DNA from: Salinispirillum sp. LH 10-3-1
Lineage (GTDB): Bacteria; Pseudomonadota; Gammaproteobacteria; Pseudomonadales; Natronospirillaceae
DNA length: 64,000 bases
Direction of reading: 5' to 3'
NCBI RefSeq assembly: GCF_030643825.1
Contig: NZ_CP101717.1
Span: 1,364,001 to 1,428,000 of the forward strand
Of the stretch, positions 38,019 to 47,590 are shown in pieces. Position 1 is the stretch's first letter, and each line of letters begins with the position of its first letter. The translations under genes were made by a program, and so were the position numbers. Below the pieces are notes generated by a model. The model was not told the origin of the DNA, ran no database searches, and saw nothing but the letters and a program-made list of their open reading frames with translations.

Positions 38019-38441
38019 ATGACAAAAGCGACTTGGAGCATTAACGAGTTGTCGCGGGAGTTTGATATTACACCGCGCAGTATTCGCTTTTACGAAGACG
38101 AAGGGCTGTTGTTTCCCACCCGACGTGGGCAAACACGTATTTACAGCAAGCAAGATCGGGTGCGTTTGAAACTGATTTTGCGCGGTAAACGCCTAGGCTT
38201 TGCCTTGGCCGAAATACGCGAGTTGTTTGTACTGTACGACGCCACCAGTCAGAACAACGACAAACAGTTGCAAGCCATGATCGCCAAAGTGCATGAGAAG
38301 CAGGCGGTGCTGGAGCAACAACTACAGGATTTAAAGATTGTGCAGGAAGAACTGCGCAACGCCGAAATTCGCTGCTGGAATTCGATGACCGAAAGCGGGC
38401 GGCGCAAATTGGAAGAAGAATTGGCGAATGAAACCCCGTAG
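38019..38441 (+). CDS. liuR: MerR-family regulator of branched-chain catabolism LiuR
   Basis: 140 residues: MerR winged helix (WSINELSREFDITPRSIRFYEDEGLLFPTRRGQTRIYS, residues 6-43) and a C-terminal coiled coil (about 85-135) for dimerisation. One Cys only (RCWNSM), so not a metal sensor. It heads the liu operon and diverges from mmsA. In related bacteria LiuR represses leucine catabolism. The stop codon TAG (38439-38441) is part of the REP that follows. Confidence 0.92.
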   Translation: MTKATWSINELSREFDITPRSIRFYEDEGLLFPTRRGQTRIYSKQDRVRLKLILRGKRLGFALAEIRELFVLYDATSQNNDKQLQAMIAKVHEKQAVLEQQLQDLKIVQEELRNAEIRCWNSMTESGRRKLEEELANETP

Positions 38442-38500
38442 GGCAGGTATTTATACCTGCCAGCTCGCGGGTGTGGCCATACAGAAAGGCACCCGCTCTA
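38438..38500. repeat. Family B REP overlapping the liuR stop codon, plus decayed partner
   Basis: Unit GTAGGGCAGGTATTTATACC-TGCC at 38438-38461, whose TAG ends liuR. A decayed inverted partner (GCGGGTG ... CACCCGC, then TCTAC) extends to about 38500, leaving 37 nt before liuA. Confidence 0.85.
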
Positions 38501-38537
38501 CGTCCAAACGAATAAAGATAAAAATGAGGATTGCCCA

Positions 38538-39707
38538 ATGATCACCCCATACAAAGGTCTGAACTTTGAACTCGGCGAAATGGTCGACATGGTGCGCGAC
38601 CAAGTGAATGCTTTCGCCCAGCAAGAAATCGCCCCGCGCGCGACCGACATCGACCACGTCAATGAATTTCCGAACGACCTGTGGCGCAAATTTGGCGACC
38701 TCGGCGTGCTCGGCATCACCGTCTCTGAAGAAGAAGGCGGCGCGGGCATGGGTTATTTAGCGCACGTCGTTGTGATGGAAGAAATCAGCCGTGCTTCTGC
38801 CTCTGTTGCACTGTCGTATGGCGCGCACTCCAACCTGTGCGTGAACCAAATCAAGCGTAATGGCACGCCTGAGCAACGCGCGAAATATTTGCCCAAACTG
38901 ATTTCCGGTGAGCATATAGGCGCTCTCGCCATGAGCGAACCCGGTGCAGGTTCCGACGTCGTCAGCATGAAGCTGCGTGCCGACAAAAAAGGCGACCACT
39001 ATGTGCTGAATGGCAACAAAATGTGGATCACCAACGGCCCCGACGCCCATACCTATGTGGTGTACGCGAAAACCGACCCGAACGGCGGCTCGAAAGGCAT
39101 TACCGCCTTCATCGTCGAACGTGATTACCCTGGTTTCGAACGCGCACAGAAACTCGACAAGCTAGGCATGCGCGGCTCCAACACCTGCGAACTGGTGTTC
39201 CGCGATTGCAAAGTACCCGCCGAAAACATTCTTGGCCAAGAAGGCCGTGGTGCTCAGGTACTTATGAGCGGCCTCGACTACGAGCGCGTAGTGTTGGCCG
39301 GTGGCCCATTGGGCATTATGCAAGCCTGCATGGACATCGTGGTGCCATACGTTCACGACCGTCAGCAGTTCGGTCAGTCCATCGGTGAGTTCCAGTTGGT
39401 GCAGGGCAAGTTGGCCGATATGTACACCACCTTGAATGCTTGTCGGGCCTATGTCTACGCCGTAGCCAAGGCGTGCGACCGGGGTGAAACCACACGCAAA
39501 GACGCCGCTGGCGTCATTCTTTATGCCGCTGAAAAAGCCACGCAAATGGCGCTGGACGCCATCCAGCTACTCGGCGGCAATGGCTACATCAACGAATACC
39601 CGACAGGGCGATTGCTTCGGGATGCCAAGCTCTATGAAATCGGTGCAGGCACCTCAGAAATTCGCCGGATGTTGATTGGGCGAGAACTGTTCACCGAGTC
39701 TAAATAG
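38538..39707 (+). CDS. liuA: Isovaleryl-CoA dehydrogenase
   Basis: 389-residue acyl-CoA dehydrogenase of leucine degradation (isovaleryl-CoA to 3-methylcrotonyl-CoA). [36 protein letters not shown], and [11 protein letters not shown] are family marks. [35 protein letters not shown] carries the Glu typical of the isovaleryl enzyme, and the tail [41 protein letters not shown] is complete. GAGG lies upstream of ATG. First structural gene after liuR. Confidence 0.95.
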   Translation: MITPYKGLNFELGEMVDMVRDQVNAFAQQEIAPRATDIDHVNEFPNDLWRKFGDLGVLGITVSEEEGGAGMGYLAHVVVMEEISRASASVALSYGAHSNLCVNQIKRNGTPEQRAKYLPKLISGEHIGALAMSEPGAGSDVVSMKLRADKKGDHYVLNGNKMWITNGPDAHTYVVYAKTDPNGGSKGITAFIVERDYPGFERAQKLDKLGMRGSNTCELVFRDCKVPAENILGQEGRGAQVLMSGLDYERVVLAGGPLGIMQACMDIVVPYVHDRQQFGQSIGEFQLVQGKLADMYTTLNACRAYVYAVAKACDRGETTRKDAAGVILYAAEKATQMALDAIQLLGGNGYINEYPTGRLLRDAKLYEIGAGTSEIRRMLIGRELFTESK

Positions 39708-39714
39708 CGAGTCT

Positions 39715-39865
39715 GTGGATGATGCGGCCGCACTGAGCGGGTTCTGTGGGTATCACGTGGGACGCCGTAAATACGTCCCTGTAGGCTCGACAAGCGCATC
39801 CATGCGCTTGAACGCCCACTTAGACACCGCACAGAACCCGCTCAGTGCGACCGCCGATCATCCAC
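39715..39865. repeat. 151-bp palindrome P4 between liuA and liuB
   Basis: Outermost arms GTGGATGAT (39715-39723) and ATCATCCAC (39857-39865). Next, a perfect 19-bp pair GCACTGAGCGGGTTCTGTG (39730-39748) and CACAGAACCCGCTCAGTGC (39830-39848). Inside are two hairpins, GGGACG...CGTCCC and CAAGCGCATCC-ATGCGCTTG. It begins 8 nt after the liuA stop. Confidence 0.88.
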
Positions 39866-39924
39866 GGTAGCCCAACGGCAGGTATTACATTCTTCCGTTC
39901 GTTGAAATTGAAGAGAAAAGACAA

Positions 39925-41532
39925 ATGACCCAACTGACGACCCAAATCAATACTCGAACGCCGGAGTTTTTGGCGAACGACGAAGCCATGCAAGCGCTGG
40001 TGGATGATCTGCACGCCAAGCTTGAAGAATTGAAACTCGGTGGCGGCATAAAGTATCAAGAGCGCCACGTATCGCGTGGAAAACTGCTGGCGCGTGACCG
40101 TATTCGTCATCTGTTGGATGATGGCTCGCCGTTTCTGGAAATTGGCCAGATGGCCGCTTATGGCATGTATGATGACAACATCGCCTGCGCGGGCGTGGTG
40201 GCCGGTATTGGTCGGGTCAGCGGCGTCGAATGTATGATCGTCGCCAATGACGCCACGGTAAAAGGCGGTACGTATTTCCCCGTGACGGTGAAAAAGCACC
40301 TACGCGCGCAAGCCATTGCCGCGCAAAACCATCTGCCGTGTATTTATCTGGTGGATTCCGGTGGCGCTAACTTGCCGCAACAAGATGAAGTCTTCCCCGA
40401 CCGCGAACATTTCGGGCGTATCTTCTTCAATCAAGCCAATATGTCCGCCGAAGGCATACCGCAAATCGCCGTGGTCATGGGTTTGTGTACGGCGGGCGGT
40501 GCCTATGTGCCTGCCATGGCTGATGAATCCATCATCGTTAAAGACCAAGGGACTATCTTCTTGGCCGGGCCGCCGTTGGTAAAAGCCGCCACCGGTGAGG
40601 TGGTTTCCGCGGAAGAACTCGGCGGTGCCGACGTGCACACCAAGGTATCTGGTGTGGCTGACCATTACGCCTTGAACGATGAGCACGCCTTGCACCTCGC
40701 CCGGCGCAGCGTGGCACGCTTAAATAGACCTAAACGCGTGGACATCGACAAGCAACCCAGCGTACCGCCGAAGTACGACCCGAAAGAGCTGTACGGCATT
40801 GTCGGCGCTGACTTGCGTAAGCCGTACGACGTACGCGAAGTCATCGCGCGGGTGGTTGATGGATCTGATTTCGACGAATTTAAGCAGTTATACGGCCCAA
40901 CTTTGGTTTGCGGTTTTGCACGTTTATACGGTTACCCTGTCGGTATCGTCGCCAATAATGGGGTTTTGTTCAGTGAGTCGGCGCAGAAAGGCGCACACTT
41001 CATCGAGCTGTGTGCACAGCGCAAAATCCCGCTGATTTTCCTGCAAAACATCACCGGCTTTATGGTCGGTAAGAAATACGAGTCAGAAGGCATCGCCAAG
41101 CACGGTGCCAAGCTGGTGACGGCGGTATCCTGCGCGAAAGTACCGAAGCTGTCGATGATCATCGGCGGTAGTTACGGTGCAGGTAATTACGGTTTGTGTG
41201 GTCGGGCGTACGATCCGAACTTTTTGTGGATGTGGCCAAATGCGCGCATTTCTGTCATGGGGGGCGAGCAGGCTGCCGGGGTGATGGCGCAGGTGAAGCG
41301 TGATGGTATGGCGGCGCGGGGTGAGACATGGACGGCAGAGGAAGAGGCTGCCTTCAAGCAGCCAATTCAGGAGCAATACGAGACGCAAGGTCATCCTTAT
41401 TACGCGAGTGCGCGGTTATGGGACGATGGCATCATCGATCCAGCCCAAACCCGAGAGGTTCTAGGCCTCGGGCTTTCAGCAGCGCTGAACAAGCCCATCG
41501 AGGAGACTAAATTCGGCGTCTTCCGGATGTAG
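39925..41532 (+). CDS. liuB: Methylcrotonyl-CoA carboxylase, carboxyltransferase subunit
   Basis: 535 residues of the biotin-dependent carboxyltransferase fold, joining with LiuD to carboxylate 3-methylcrotonyl-CoA. [46 protein letters not shown] and the C-terminal [41 protein letters not shown] are MCC beta features. Full length. Preceded and followed by long palindromes in the operon gaps. Confidence 0.96.
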   Translation: MTQLTTQINTRTPEFLANDEAMQALVDDLHAKLEELKLGGGIKYQERHVSRGKLLARDRIRHLLDDGSPFLEIGQMAAYGMYDDNIACAGVVAGIGRVSGVECMIVANDATVKGGTYFPVTVKKHLRAQAIAAQNHLPCIYLVDSGGANLPQQDEVFPDREHFGRIFFNQANMSAEGIPQIAVVMGLCTAGGAYVPAMADESIIVKDQGTIFLAGPPLVKAATGEVVSAEELGGADVHTKVSGVADHYALNDEHALHLARRSVARLNRPKRVDIDKQPSVPPKYDPKELYGIVGADLRKPYDVREVIARVVDGSDFDEFKQLYGPTLVCGFARLYGYPVGIVANNGVLFSESAQKGAHFIELCAQRKIPLIFLQNITGFMVGKKYESEGIAKHGAKLVTAVSCAKVPKLSMIIGGSYGAGNYGLCGRAYDPNFLWMWPNARISVMGGEQAAGVMAQVKRDGMAARGETWTAEEEAAFKQPIQEQYETQGHPYYASARLWDDGIIDPAQTREVLGLGLSAALNKPIEETKFGVFRM

Positions 41533-41555
41533 TTGGTCATTATCGGAGCGAGCTT

Positions 41556-41644
41556 GGCTGGGGGTATTCCTTTCCCGCGCCTTGGGCGTCCTGCCCAAAA
41601 GGCGCTAATCGGGCTCCTGCCCTCTGGAAAGGAATCCCCCAGCC
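41556..41644. repeat. Nested palindrome P2 in the liuB-liuC gap
   Basis: Outer arms GGCTGGGGG-T-ATTCCTTTCC (from 41556) and GGAAAGGAATCCCCCAGCC (to 41644). On the minus strand the core AGAGGGCAGGAGCCCGATTA followed by GCGCCTT (41599-41625) leads into the hairpin TTGGGC-AGGAC-GCCCAA. Confidence 0.85.
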
Positions 41645-41740
41645 AGCCCACTCCTCAGGCCAACCCTGTAGCACCGCCACAATCCACGAGTTCTCTATTG
41701 TGGCTGGAGAAAGCTCAGACTTATCGGGAAGGGGTCGAGG

Positions 41741-41831
41741 GGGTTAGGGAGGACTTTTCCAGAGGGCAGGAGCCCGATTAGCGCGTTACGTACAGGACGT
41801 ACGTTCGCGCGGGAAAAGACCTCCCTAACCC
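41741..41831. repeat. Nested palindrome P3 in the liuB-liuC gap
   Basis: Outer arms GGGTTAGGGAGG (41741-41752) and CCTCCCTAACCC (41820-41831). On the plus strand the core AGAGGGCAGGAGCCCGATTA then GCGCGTT (41761-41787) leads into the hairpin ACGTAC-AGGAC-GTACGT and the clamp CGCGCGGG. P2 and P3 share the core in opposite orientation and fill most of this 347-bp gap. Confidence 0.85.
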
Positions 41832-41879
41832 GCGACGAACCCGTTCTCATGCTGAATGGCGCGATAGAGGAATTAGGAA

Positions 41880-42641
41880 ATGAGTGACTTGCTGAAAAGT
41901 GTAGATGAAAGAGGGGTGCTGACCCTCACGATGAATCGGTTGGAAAAGAGCAATGCCTTTGATGATGGCTTAATTGGGTTGCTGAATGCCGCGCTGTTGG
42001 ACGCTGCGGGTGATTCGAATGTCAAAGTTGTGTGCCTGCGAGGTGCTGGCAAACACTTCAGTGCTGGCGCTGACTTAGGTTGGATGCAACGCATGGCCAA
42101 GTACAGCGAAGCGGAAAATCAAGCGGATGCCTGGCAGCTCGCGCAGTTGATGAACAACCTGTATCGGCTGCCGAAACCGACGGTTGCCGTGGTGCAGGGG
42201 GCGGCTTATGGCGGTGCGGTGGGGCTGGCTGCGTGTTGCGACATGGTGTTTGCCAGCGAGCGTGCCAGCTTTTGTCTGAGCGAAGTGAAGGTCGGGCTGG
42301 TCCCCGCCACGATTTCGCCCTTTGTGATTCGAGCGATTGGAGAGCGCCAAGCGCGGCGGTATTTCTTGAGCGCGGAAGTGATTCGCGCCGACAAAGCGCT
42401 GGCCATTGGCTTGGCACACGAAGTGATTGCAGCGGATGCCTTAGACCAAGCGGTAAACGAATGGTGTGACGCGGTGCTGGGCAACAGCGCGGTAGCAGTG
42501 GCGGCAGCCAAGCAACTGATTGACGATGTAGCCGGTGCAGATATCAACGAAGACCTGCTGCGCATGACAAGTGAACGCATTGCTGCCATTCGCGTATCGC
42601 CAGACGGGCAAGCCCGCCTAAAACAGTTTCTTGAGCGCTAG
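41880..42641 (+). CDS. liuC: Methylglutaconyl-CoA hydratase
   Basis: 253-residue crotonase that hydrates 3-methylglutaconyl-CoA to HMG-CoA. FSAGADLGWMQRMAKYSEAENQADAWQLA is characteristic of the methylglutaconyl enzyme; AAYGGAVGLAACCDMVFASERASFCLSEVKVGLVPATISPFVIRAIG follows. Position between liuB and liuD supports the assignment. The stop codon (CTAG, 42639-42641) is the first part of a family A REP. Confidence 0.93.
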   Translation: MSDLLKSVDERGVLTLTMNRLEKSNAFDDGLIGLLNAALLDAAGDSNVKVVCLRGAGKHFSAGADLGWMQRMAKYSEAENQADAWQLAQLMNNLYRLPKPTVAVVQGAAYGGAVGLAACCDMVFASERASFCLSEVKVGLVPATISPFVIRAIGERQARRYFLSAEVIRADKALAIGLAHEVIAADALDQAVNEWCDAVLGNSAVAVAAAKQLIDDVAGADINEDLLRMTSERIAAIRVSPDGQARLKQFLER

Positions 42642-42740
42642 GAGGCCAGCCCTCTGGCCGAACCAATGAATAGCACGTAGGAGGCCAGCCCTCTGGCCGA
42701 AAAATTCGTCGGGGGTTCGGCCAGAGGGCTGGCCTCCTAC
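42638..42740. repeat. Three family A REPs between liuC and liuD
   Basis: Direct units at 42638-42662 (CTAGGAG, contains the liuC stop) and 42677-42701 (GTAGGAG), and an inverted unit at 42716-42740 (ending CTCCTAC). Units share the palindrome GGCCAGCCCTCTGGCC. They occupy nearly the whole gap between the two genes. Confidence 0.92.
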
Positions 42741-42761
42741 AAACCAAACAGGATCACGACT

Positions 42762-44774
42762 ATGTTCAACAAAATCCTCATCGCCAACCGTGGTGAAATC
42801 GCGTGCCGAGTGATCAAAACCGCTCGCGCTTTGGGTGTGCGCACGGTGGCGGTTTATTCCGATGCCGATGTGCAAGCGCAACATGTTTTGCTCGCTGACG
42901 AAGCGGTACATATTGGCCCTGCACCCAGTCGTGAATCCTATTTGCTGATTGATAAAGTCATTGCCGCAGCAGTGAGTACGGGTGCCGAAGCCATTCATCC
43001 GGGTTACGGCTTTCTATCGGAAAACGCCGAGTTTGCTCGTGCCTGCGCTAAGGCCAACATCGTCTTCATCGGGCCGCCCATCGGTGCCATCGAAGCCATG
43101 GGCTCGAAAAGCGCGGCGAAGCAGATCATGGAAAAGGCCGGTGTACCCTTGGTGCCGGGCTATCACGGTGCCGACCAAAACCCTGAGATACTGCGCAAAA
43201 CCGCCGAAGACATGGGCTACCCGGTGTTGCTGAAAGCGGTGGCCGGTGGCGGTGGGAAAGGCATGCGTGTGGTGTGGCAGGCCAGCGAGCTGGACGAAGC
43301 CATTAAGGCCGCGCGCCGTGAGGGCGAAAACGCCTTCGGTAATGGCGATCTGCTGGTGGAAAAATACCTCACCAAGCCGCGTCACGTGGAAATTCAGGTG
43401 TTTTGCGACCAGCACGGCAACGGTGTGTATCTGGCCGAGCGCGACTGCTCCATTCAACGTCGCCATCAAAAAGTGATCGAAGAAGCGCCTGCGCCCGGTC
43501 TGAGTGAAACCACGCGCCAAGCCATGGGCGAAGCGGCCGTGCAAGCTGCGCAAGCCATCAATTATGTGGGCGCAGGCACAGTAGAGTTTTTGTACGACGA
43601 AGACGGTTCGTTCTATTTCATGGAAATGAACACCCGCTTGCAGGTTGAGCATCCGGTGACGGAGATGATCACCGGGCAAGACTTGGTTGAATGGCAACTG
43701 CGCGTGGCCGCGGGCGCGCCGCTGCCGCTGACGCAAGAGCAGATCAGCATTAACGGTCATGCGCTCGAAGTGCGCATCTACGCCGAAGACCCCGAGCAAG
43801 ATTTCTTGCCCGCTACCGGCACGCTGACCTACCTGAAAACACCTACCGAGAGCCGCCATGTTCGCGTCGATACTGGCGTGGTGCAAGGCGATGAAGTGAG
43901 CATGTACTACGACCCCATGATCGCCAAGCTAATCGTGTGGGATGTCGACCGCGCCAGCGCTATTCGGCGCATGGTGAAAGCGTTGGAAGACTATCGCATC
44001 GGTGGTTTGACTACGAACGTCAGCTTTTTGCGGCGGTTGGCGAATCACCCTGCGTTTGTGGCGGCAGACCTCGATACAGGGTTCATTACGCATCATGAAG
44101 CGGATCTATTTCCTGCACAGTCGGTTCATGCCGCAGAGCTGCCGATTCTAGCGGCATTTATTGCCAATCAAGCCTTGCGCCGCCACCGCAGTGGTGACGA
44201 CGACCCATGGAGCTGTTTGGACGACTGGCGCTTAAACGCCAGCCCACGACAAGCCATTGAGCTGGTGCAACAGGAAGAATCGACGCATTTTGAACTCGTG
44301 CCAGAAGGTAAAGGCGGGTTCGATATTCACCGTATGGCAGCGCCGGGTGAAGCGTCTGCATCACTCGGTCATATCCAAGGGCAGGTTGGTATAGACGAAG
44401 CCACCGTGGTGTTGAACGAACATCGATTCACGCTGGGTTATCACTTAGCGACTAAGCCGGAAGGGCAAGAGTTGAGCTTGTTCTGGCAAGGCGAGCGGCA
44501 TGTGTTCTTGTGTCAGCCGACGCCGAACTTTGGTACGCGGGAGCAAGACGCGCACGGCCTTACCGCCCCAATGAACGGCACCATGGTGGCCTTGTTGGTC
44601 GAGCCGGGGCAGCGTGTGGAAGCCAATACGCCGTTGTTGGTGATGGAAGCGATGAAGATGGAGCACAGCATCCGCGCACCGAAAGACGGCGTAGTGAACG
44701 CTTTCTATTTTCAACCGGGTGAAACGGTGTCGGCAGGCGCCGAATTGGTGGACTTTGAGGAGGCCAAGGCATGA
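42762..44774 (+). CDS. liuD: Methylcrotonyl-CoA carboxylase, biotin carboxylase/carrier subunit
   Basis: 670 residues: biotin carboxylase domain (about 1-450; [43 protein letters not shown] loop, [22 protein letters not shown]), a linker domain, and a C-terminal biotinyl domain with MEAMKMEHS (biotin on the Lys). Length fits MCC alpha. It supplies carboxybiotin to LiuB. Overlaps liuE by 4 nt (ATGA). Confidence 0.97.
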   Translation: MFNKILIANRGEIACRVIKTARALGVRTVAVYSDADVQAQHVLLADEAVHIGPAPSRESYLLIDKVIAAAVSTGAEAIHPGYGFLSENAEFARACAKANIVFIGPPIGAIEAMGSKSAAKQIMEKAGVPLVPGYHGADQNPEILRKTAEDMGYPVLLKAVAGGGGKGMRVVWQASELDEAIKAARREGENAFGNGDLLVEKYLTKPRHVEIQVFCDQHGNGVYLAERDCSIQRRHQKVIEEAPAPGLSETTRQAMGEAAVQAAQAINYVGAGTVEFLYDEDGSFYFMEMNTRLQVEHPVTEMITGQDLVEWQLRVAAGAPLPLTQEQISINGHALEVRIYAEDPEQDFLPATGTLTYLKTPTESRHVRVDTGVVQGDEVSMYYDPMIAKLIVWDVDRASAIRRMVKALEDYRIGGLTTNVSFLRRLANHPAFVAADLDTGFITHHEADLFPAQSVHAAELPILAAFIANQALRRHRSGDDDPWSCLDDWRLNASPRQAIELVQQEESTHFELVPEGKGGFDIHRMAAPGEASASLGHIQGQVGIDEATVVLNEHRFTLGYHLATKPEGQELSLFWQGERHVFLCQPTPNFGTREQDAHGLTAPMNGTMVALLVEPGQRVEANTPLLVMEAMKMEHSIRAPKDGVVNAFYFQPGETVSAGAELVDFEEAKA

Positions 44775-45667
44775 GTTTTCCGCAACGTGTTCGCATCGCT
44801 GAAATGGGGCCGCGAGACGGCTTACAGAACGAGTCCATGCACCTGACGGTGGACGATAAAGTGCAACTGATCGACCAGTTATCGCACACCGGTTTAACGT
44901 ACATTGAAGCGGGCAGTTTTGTGTCGCCGAAGTGGGTGCCACAAATGGCTGATTCGGCGTCTGTGTTGCAGCAGATCAGCCGAAAGACCGGCATCACCTA
45001 CAGTGCGCTCACACCCAATATGCGGGGCTTTGAGGATGCGCTGGCGGCCGGCGCTGACGAAGTTGCAGTGTTTGGTGCCGCTTCGGAAAGCTTTACGCAA
45101 AAGAACATCAACTGTTCCATCGCCGAGAGCCTGGAGCGCTTCGAATCCATTATGGGAACCGCGCAAAAAGCCGGTATTCGAGTGCGTGGATATGTGTCGA
45201 CCGTGGTCGGTTGTCCGTATGAAGGTGACATCAAACCGGAGCAAGTGGCGTGGGTTGCTAAGGCACTGCTGGGCATGGGCTGCTATGAAATCTCATTGGG
45301 TGACACCATTGGCGTCGGTACGCCGTTGAAAGTAAAACGGATGTTAGAGGCCGTGCGCAAGCAGGTACCGGTTGAGCAACTGGCCGCGCACTTTCACGAC
45401 ACCTACGGCCAAGCTGTCGCGAATCTGTACGCGGTGTTGGAAGAGGGTGTTGCCGTGATCGACAGCTCGGTCGCTGGCTTGGGTGGTTGCCCCTATGCAC
45501 CGGGTGCAGCGGGTAACGTAGCGACCGAAGACGTACTGTATTTGTTGCAGGGTTTGGGTATCGAAACCGGCGTAGACCTCAAAGCCATCGCTAAGATCGG
45601 CCAGCAGATCAGCGTTAAATTGCAACGCCCCAATCGATCCAAAGTCGGTATGGCGCTGGCGCCGTAG
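44771..45667 (+). CDS. liuE: Hydroxymethylglutaryl-CoA lyase
   Basis: 298-residue TIM-barrel lyase that splits HMG-CoA into acetyl-CoA and acetoacetate, the last step of leucine breakdown. [12 protein letters not shown] (metal-binding Asp), [14 protein letters not shown] (metal His) and the active-site loop [26 protein letters not shown] with catalytic Cys. Start overlaps the liuD stop by 4 nt. The stop codon TAG (45665-45667) lies inside the REP that starts at 45664. Confidence 0.96.
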   Translation: MSFPQRVRIAEMGPRDGLQNESMHLTVDDKVQLIDQLSHTGLTYIEAGSFVSPKWVPQMADSASVLQQISRKTGITYSALTPNMRGFEDALAAGADEVAVFGAASESFTQKNINCSIAESLERFESIMGTAQKAGIRVRGYVSTVVGCPYEGDIKPEQVAWVAKALLGMGCYEISLGDTIGVGTPLKVKRMLEAVRKQVPVEQLAAHFHDTYGQAVANLYAVLEEGVAVIDSSVAGLGGCPYAPGAAGNVATEDVLYLLQGLGIETGVDLKAIAKIGQQISVKLQRPNRSKVGMALAP

Positions 45668-45739
45668 GAGCGCAGCCCTCTGCGCGAAAATTTGGCCTTG
45701 GGGCCGTGATAGGGTTCGGCCAGGGGGCTGGCCTCCTAC
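45664..45739. repeat. REP pair joining liuE and the RAYT gene
   Basis: Direct unit GTAGGAG + GCGCAGCCCTCTGCGCGAA (45664-45688) and inverted unit TTCGGCCAGGGGGCTGGCC + TCCTAC (45715-45739). The direct unit ends liuE, the inverted unit ends the RAYT gene: both stop codons are the TAG of the REP. Confidence 0.93.
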
Positions 45740-46170
45740 AGCCAAACGCAATCCCAATGGGGGTAATCCCCTATATGCTCCACAATATTCGCTCGCAAAG
45801 GGTTTGCGACGATATAACGCGCGGTCGCCAGTAAATCCTCCTCCGCGCGAATAGCGTGGTCGTAGAAACCAGACTGCCAGACTGAGAAGCCTATTCGTTT
45901 AGATGTCACTGACTTAACGCGTTTAACCATCTGCGATAAATCACCGGCTTGCAGGGTAAACAACCAGTGAAGGTGGTCTGGCATAACCACAAAAGCCAAA
46001 GTCTGGGTGGTTGCTATGGCATCTTCTTGTTTGAGCGATTGAATGAGCGTTCGGGCAGCCGAGAGATCAGAGAAGAAAGGTCGACGATGTTGGGTTGCGG
46101 TGGTGATGTGGTAAACATGACCGGGTGCAGAAAACCGCCCTTTGCGTAGATTCCGTCCGTGGTAGTGCAT
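45736..46170 (-). CDS. REP-associated tyrosine transposase (RAYT, TnpA-REP)
   Basis: 144-residue single-domain HUH/Y1 nuclease of the IS200/IS605-related Y1_Tnp fold. HUH motif in VMPDHLHWLF, catalytic Tyr in ATARYIVANPLRANIV, and the N-terminal RKGRFSAPGHVYHITTATQHRRPFF typical of RAYTs. Such proteins cleave and join single-stranded REP DNA next to the GTAG foot and are thought to have spread REPs. It is flanked on both sides by family A REPs that begin GTAG, the arrangement called a REPtron. The stop codon is the TAG of the flanking REP. Confidence 0.93.
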   Translation of the reverse strand: MHYHGRNLRKGRFSAPGHVYHITTATQHRRPFFSDLSAARTLIQSLKQEDAIATTQTLAFVVMPDHLHWLFTLQAGDLSQMVKRVKSVTSKRIGFSVWQSGFYDHAIRAEEDLLATARYIVANPLRANIVEHIGDYPHWDCVWL

Positions 46171-46270
46171 GATAGTTCGTCGCTGTCGAAGGGATGTTAT
46201 TGTGAAGAATAACGTGGGTCATGGGTACTCACCCTAGGGGTAGGAATGCAGTGTTAACGCGAATTGTCCC

Positions 46271-46404
46271 GTAGGAGCGCAGCCCTCTGCGCGAAAGTTT
46301 GGCCTTGGGGCTGGGTTGGGGTTCGGCCAGGGGGCTGGCCTCCTACGGAAAAAACGCCAGGCCTTGGTCAATGTGCATGTTCGGCCAGAGGGCTGGCCTC
46401 CTAC
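46271..46404. repeat. Three family A REPs upstream of the RAYT gene
   Basis: Direct unit 46271-46295 (GTAGGAG + GCGCAGCCCTCTGCGCGAA), inverted units 46322-46346 and 46380-46404 (both ending CTCCTAC). The first two mirror the pair on the other side of the RAYT gene. Confidence 0.92.
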
Positions 46405-46431
46405 GTGCCGGCGCTGGTATGATCGCGCGCT

Positions 46432-46962
46432 ATGCAGCACGACTACCAAGACCTCATTCGGATCTTCAACGACCTCTTTCTGCCGACGCTCAACACGGAA
46501 CTGGTGGCGGGTGATGGCGAGCCCATCTATTTGCCCGCCGATGCTCAGTATCCGCATCATCGCATCGTTTTCGCCAATCACTTTTATTCGTCGGCCTTGC
46601 ACGAAATAGGGCATTGGTTGGTCGCCGGACCGGAGCGTCGCTTGCTGGAAGACTTCGGCTATTGGTACAAGCCCGATGGGCGGACCGCCGAAGAGCAAAT
46701 AGAGTTCGAGCGGGTAGAGGTTAAGCCACAAGCGAACGAATGGATGTTGTCGGTCGCGGCTGGACACCCGTTTCATTTCAGCGCCGACAATTTGAGCACT
46801 GGACTGGGTGCGTCGCATGCCTTTAAATGTCATGTGCAGCAGCGAGTATGGTCGCTACTGGATAACGGTTTGCCAGAACGCTTGCGTGTGCTGGTTGAGC
46901 GGTTAACAGCCTTTTATGGGCGCGCACCCTTGCAGCGCGACTGTTTCAGTATTGAACAATAA
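46432..46962 (+). CDS. epmC: Elongation factor P hydroxylase
   Basis: 176-residue YfcM/EpmC protein that hydroxylates the beta-lysylated residue of elongation factor P. SSALHEIGHWLVAGPERRLLEDFGYWYKPDGR holds the metal-binding H-E-x-x-H, and EWMLSVAAGHPFHFSADNLSTG is a second conserved block. Family length (about 180). It starts 28 nt after the REP cluster of the RAYT locus. The epmA and epmB genes are not in the window. Confidence 0.92.
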   Translation: MQHDYQDLIRIFNDLFLPTLNTELVAGDGEPIYLPADAQYPHHRIVFANHFYSSALHEIGHWLVAGPERRLLEDFGYWYKPDGRTAEEQIEFERVEVKPQANEWMLSVAAGHPFHFSADNLSTGLGASHAFKCHVQQRVWSLLDNGLPERLRVLVERLTAFYGRAPLQRDCFSIEQ

Positions 46963-46991
46963 CGCAAAAAAATAACGAAAAGGATCACGAC

Positions 46992-47570
46992 ATGGCGTAT
47001 TTGATTTTGGGTCTCGTACTGTTTCTCGGCATACATTCTGTGCGCATGTTTGCGGACGGTTGGCGCACCAATATGGTTGAAAAACTCGGTGAAGGTGGCT
47101 GGAAAGGCCTCTATACCGTCGTTGCCATTGTTGGCCTGGTATTGGTGGTTTGGGGTTACGGGCAGGCGCGCTTGAACATGGTGTGGGTGTGGATACCACC
47201 TATTTGGACCGCGCATTTGGCCGCCTTGTTGACCGTTCCGGCATTTATCCTACTGGCGGCTGCCTATGTACCGGGCACTCACATGAAAGCCAAGCTGGGT
47301 CACCCCATGGTGTTGTCCGTTAAGGTGTGGGCACTGGCGCACTTGTTGGCTAACGGTACTTTGGCCGACATCGTGCTGTTCGGCAGCTTCTTAGTCTGGG
47401 CCATTGTTAACTTTGCGAAATCTCGCCGTCGTGACCGTGCGGAAGGGGTCGTGCGTACGGCGGTCGGCGCATCGCGTGATGCCATTGCGGTGGTGATTGG
47501 ATTGGTGGCTTGGGTTGCTTTTGCATTCTATCTGCATGCTGTATTAATCGGAGTGCGCCCGTTCGGCTGA
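46992..47570 (+). CDS. NnrU-family membrane protein
   Basis: 192 residues with five to six membrane segments and the NnrU pattern: FLGIHSVRMFADGWRTNMVEKLGEGGWKGLYTVVAIVGLVLVVWGYGQAR, then HPMVLSVKVWALAHLLANGTLADIVLFGSFLVWAI. NnrU was named for nitric oxide-related gene clusters, but the family is widespread and related to isoprenylcysteine methyltransferase-like membrane enzymes; no denitrification genes are near. AAGGAT precedes ATG. Twin hairpins follow the gene. Confidence 0.9.
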   Translation: MAYLILGLVLFLGIHSVRMFADGWRTNMVEKLGEGGWKGLYTVVAIVGLVLVVWGYGQARLNMVWVWIPPIWTAHLAALLTVPAFILLAAAYVPGTHMKAKLGHPMVLSVKVWALAHLLANGTLADIVLFGSFLVWAIVNFAKSRRRDRAEGVVRTAVGASRDAIAVVIGLVAWVAFAFYLHAVLIGVRPFG

Positions 47571-47590
47571 TGGGCCGGTAGGGCGCAAAA

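Noticed and set aside
42075-42589. Long antisense open frames over liuC and liuD
   Set aside because: Shadow frames from codon bias in the genuine genes; no SD and no protein family.
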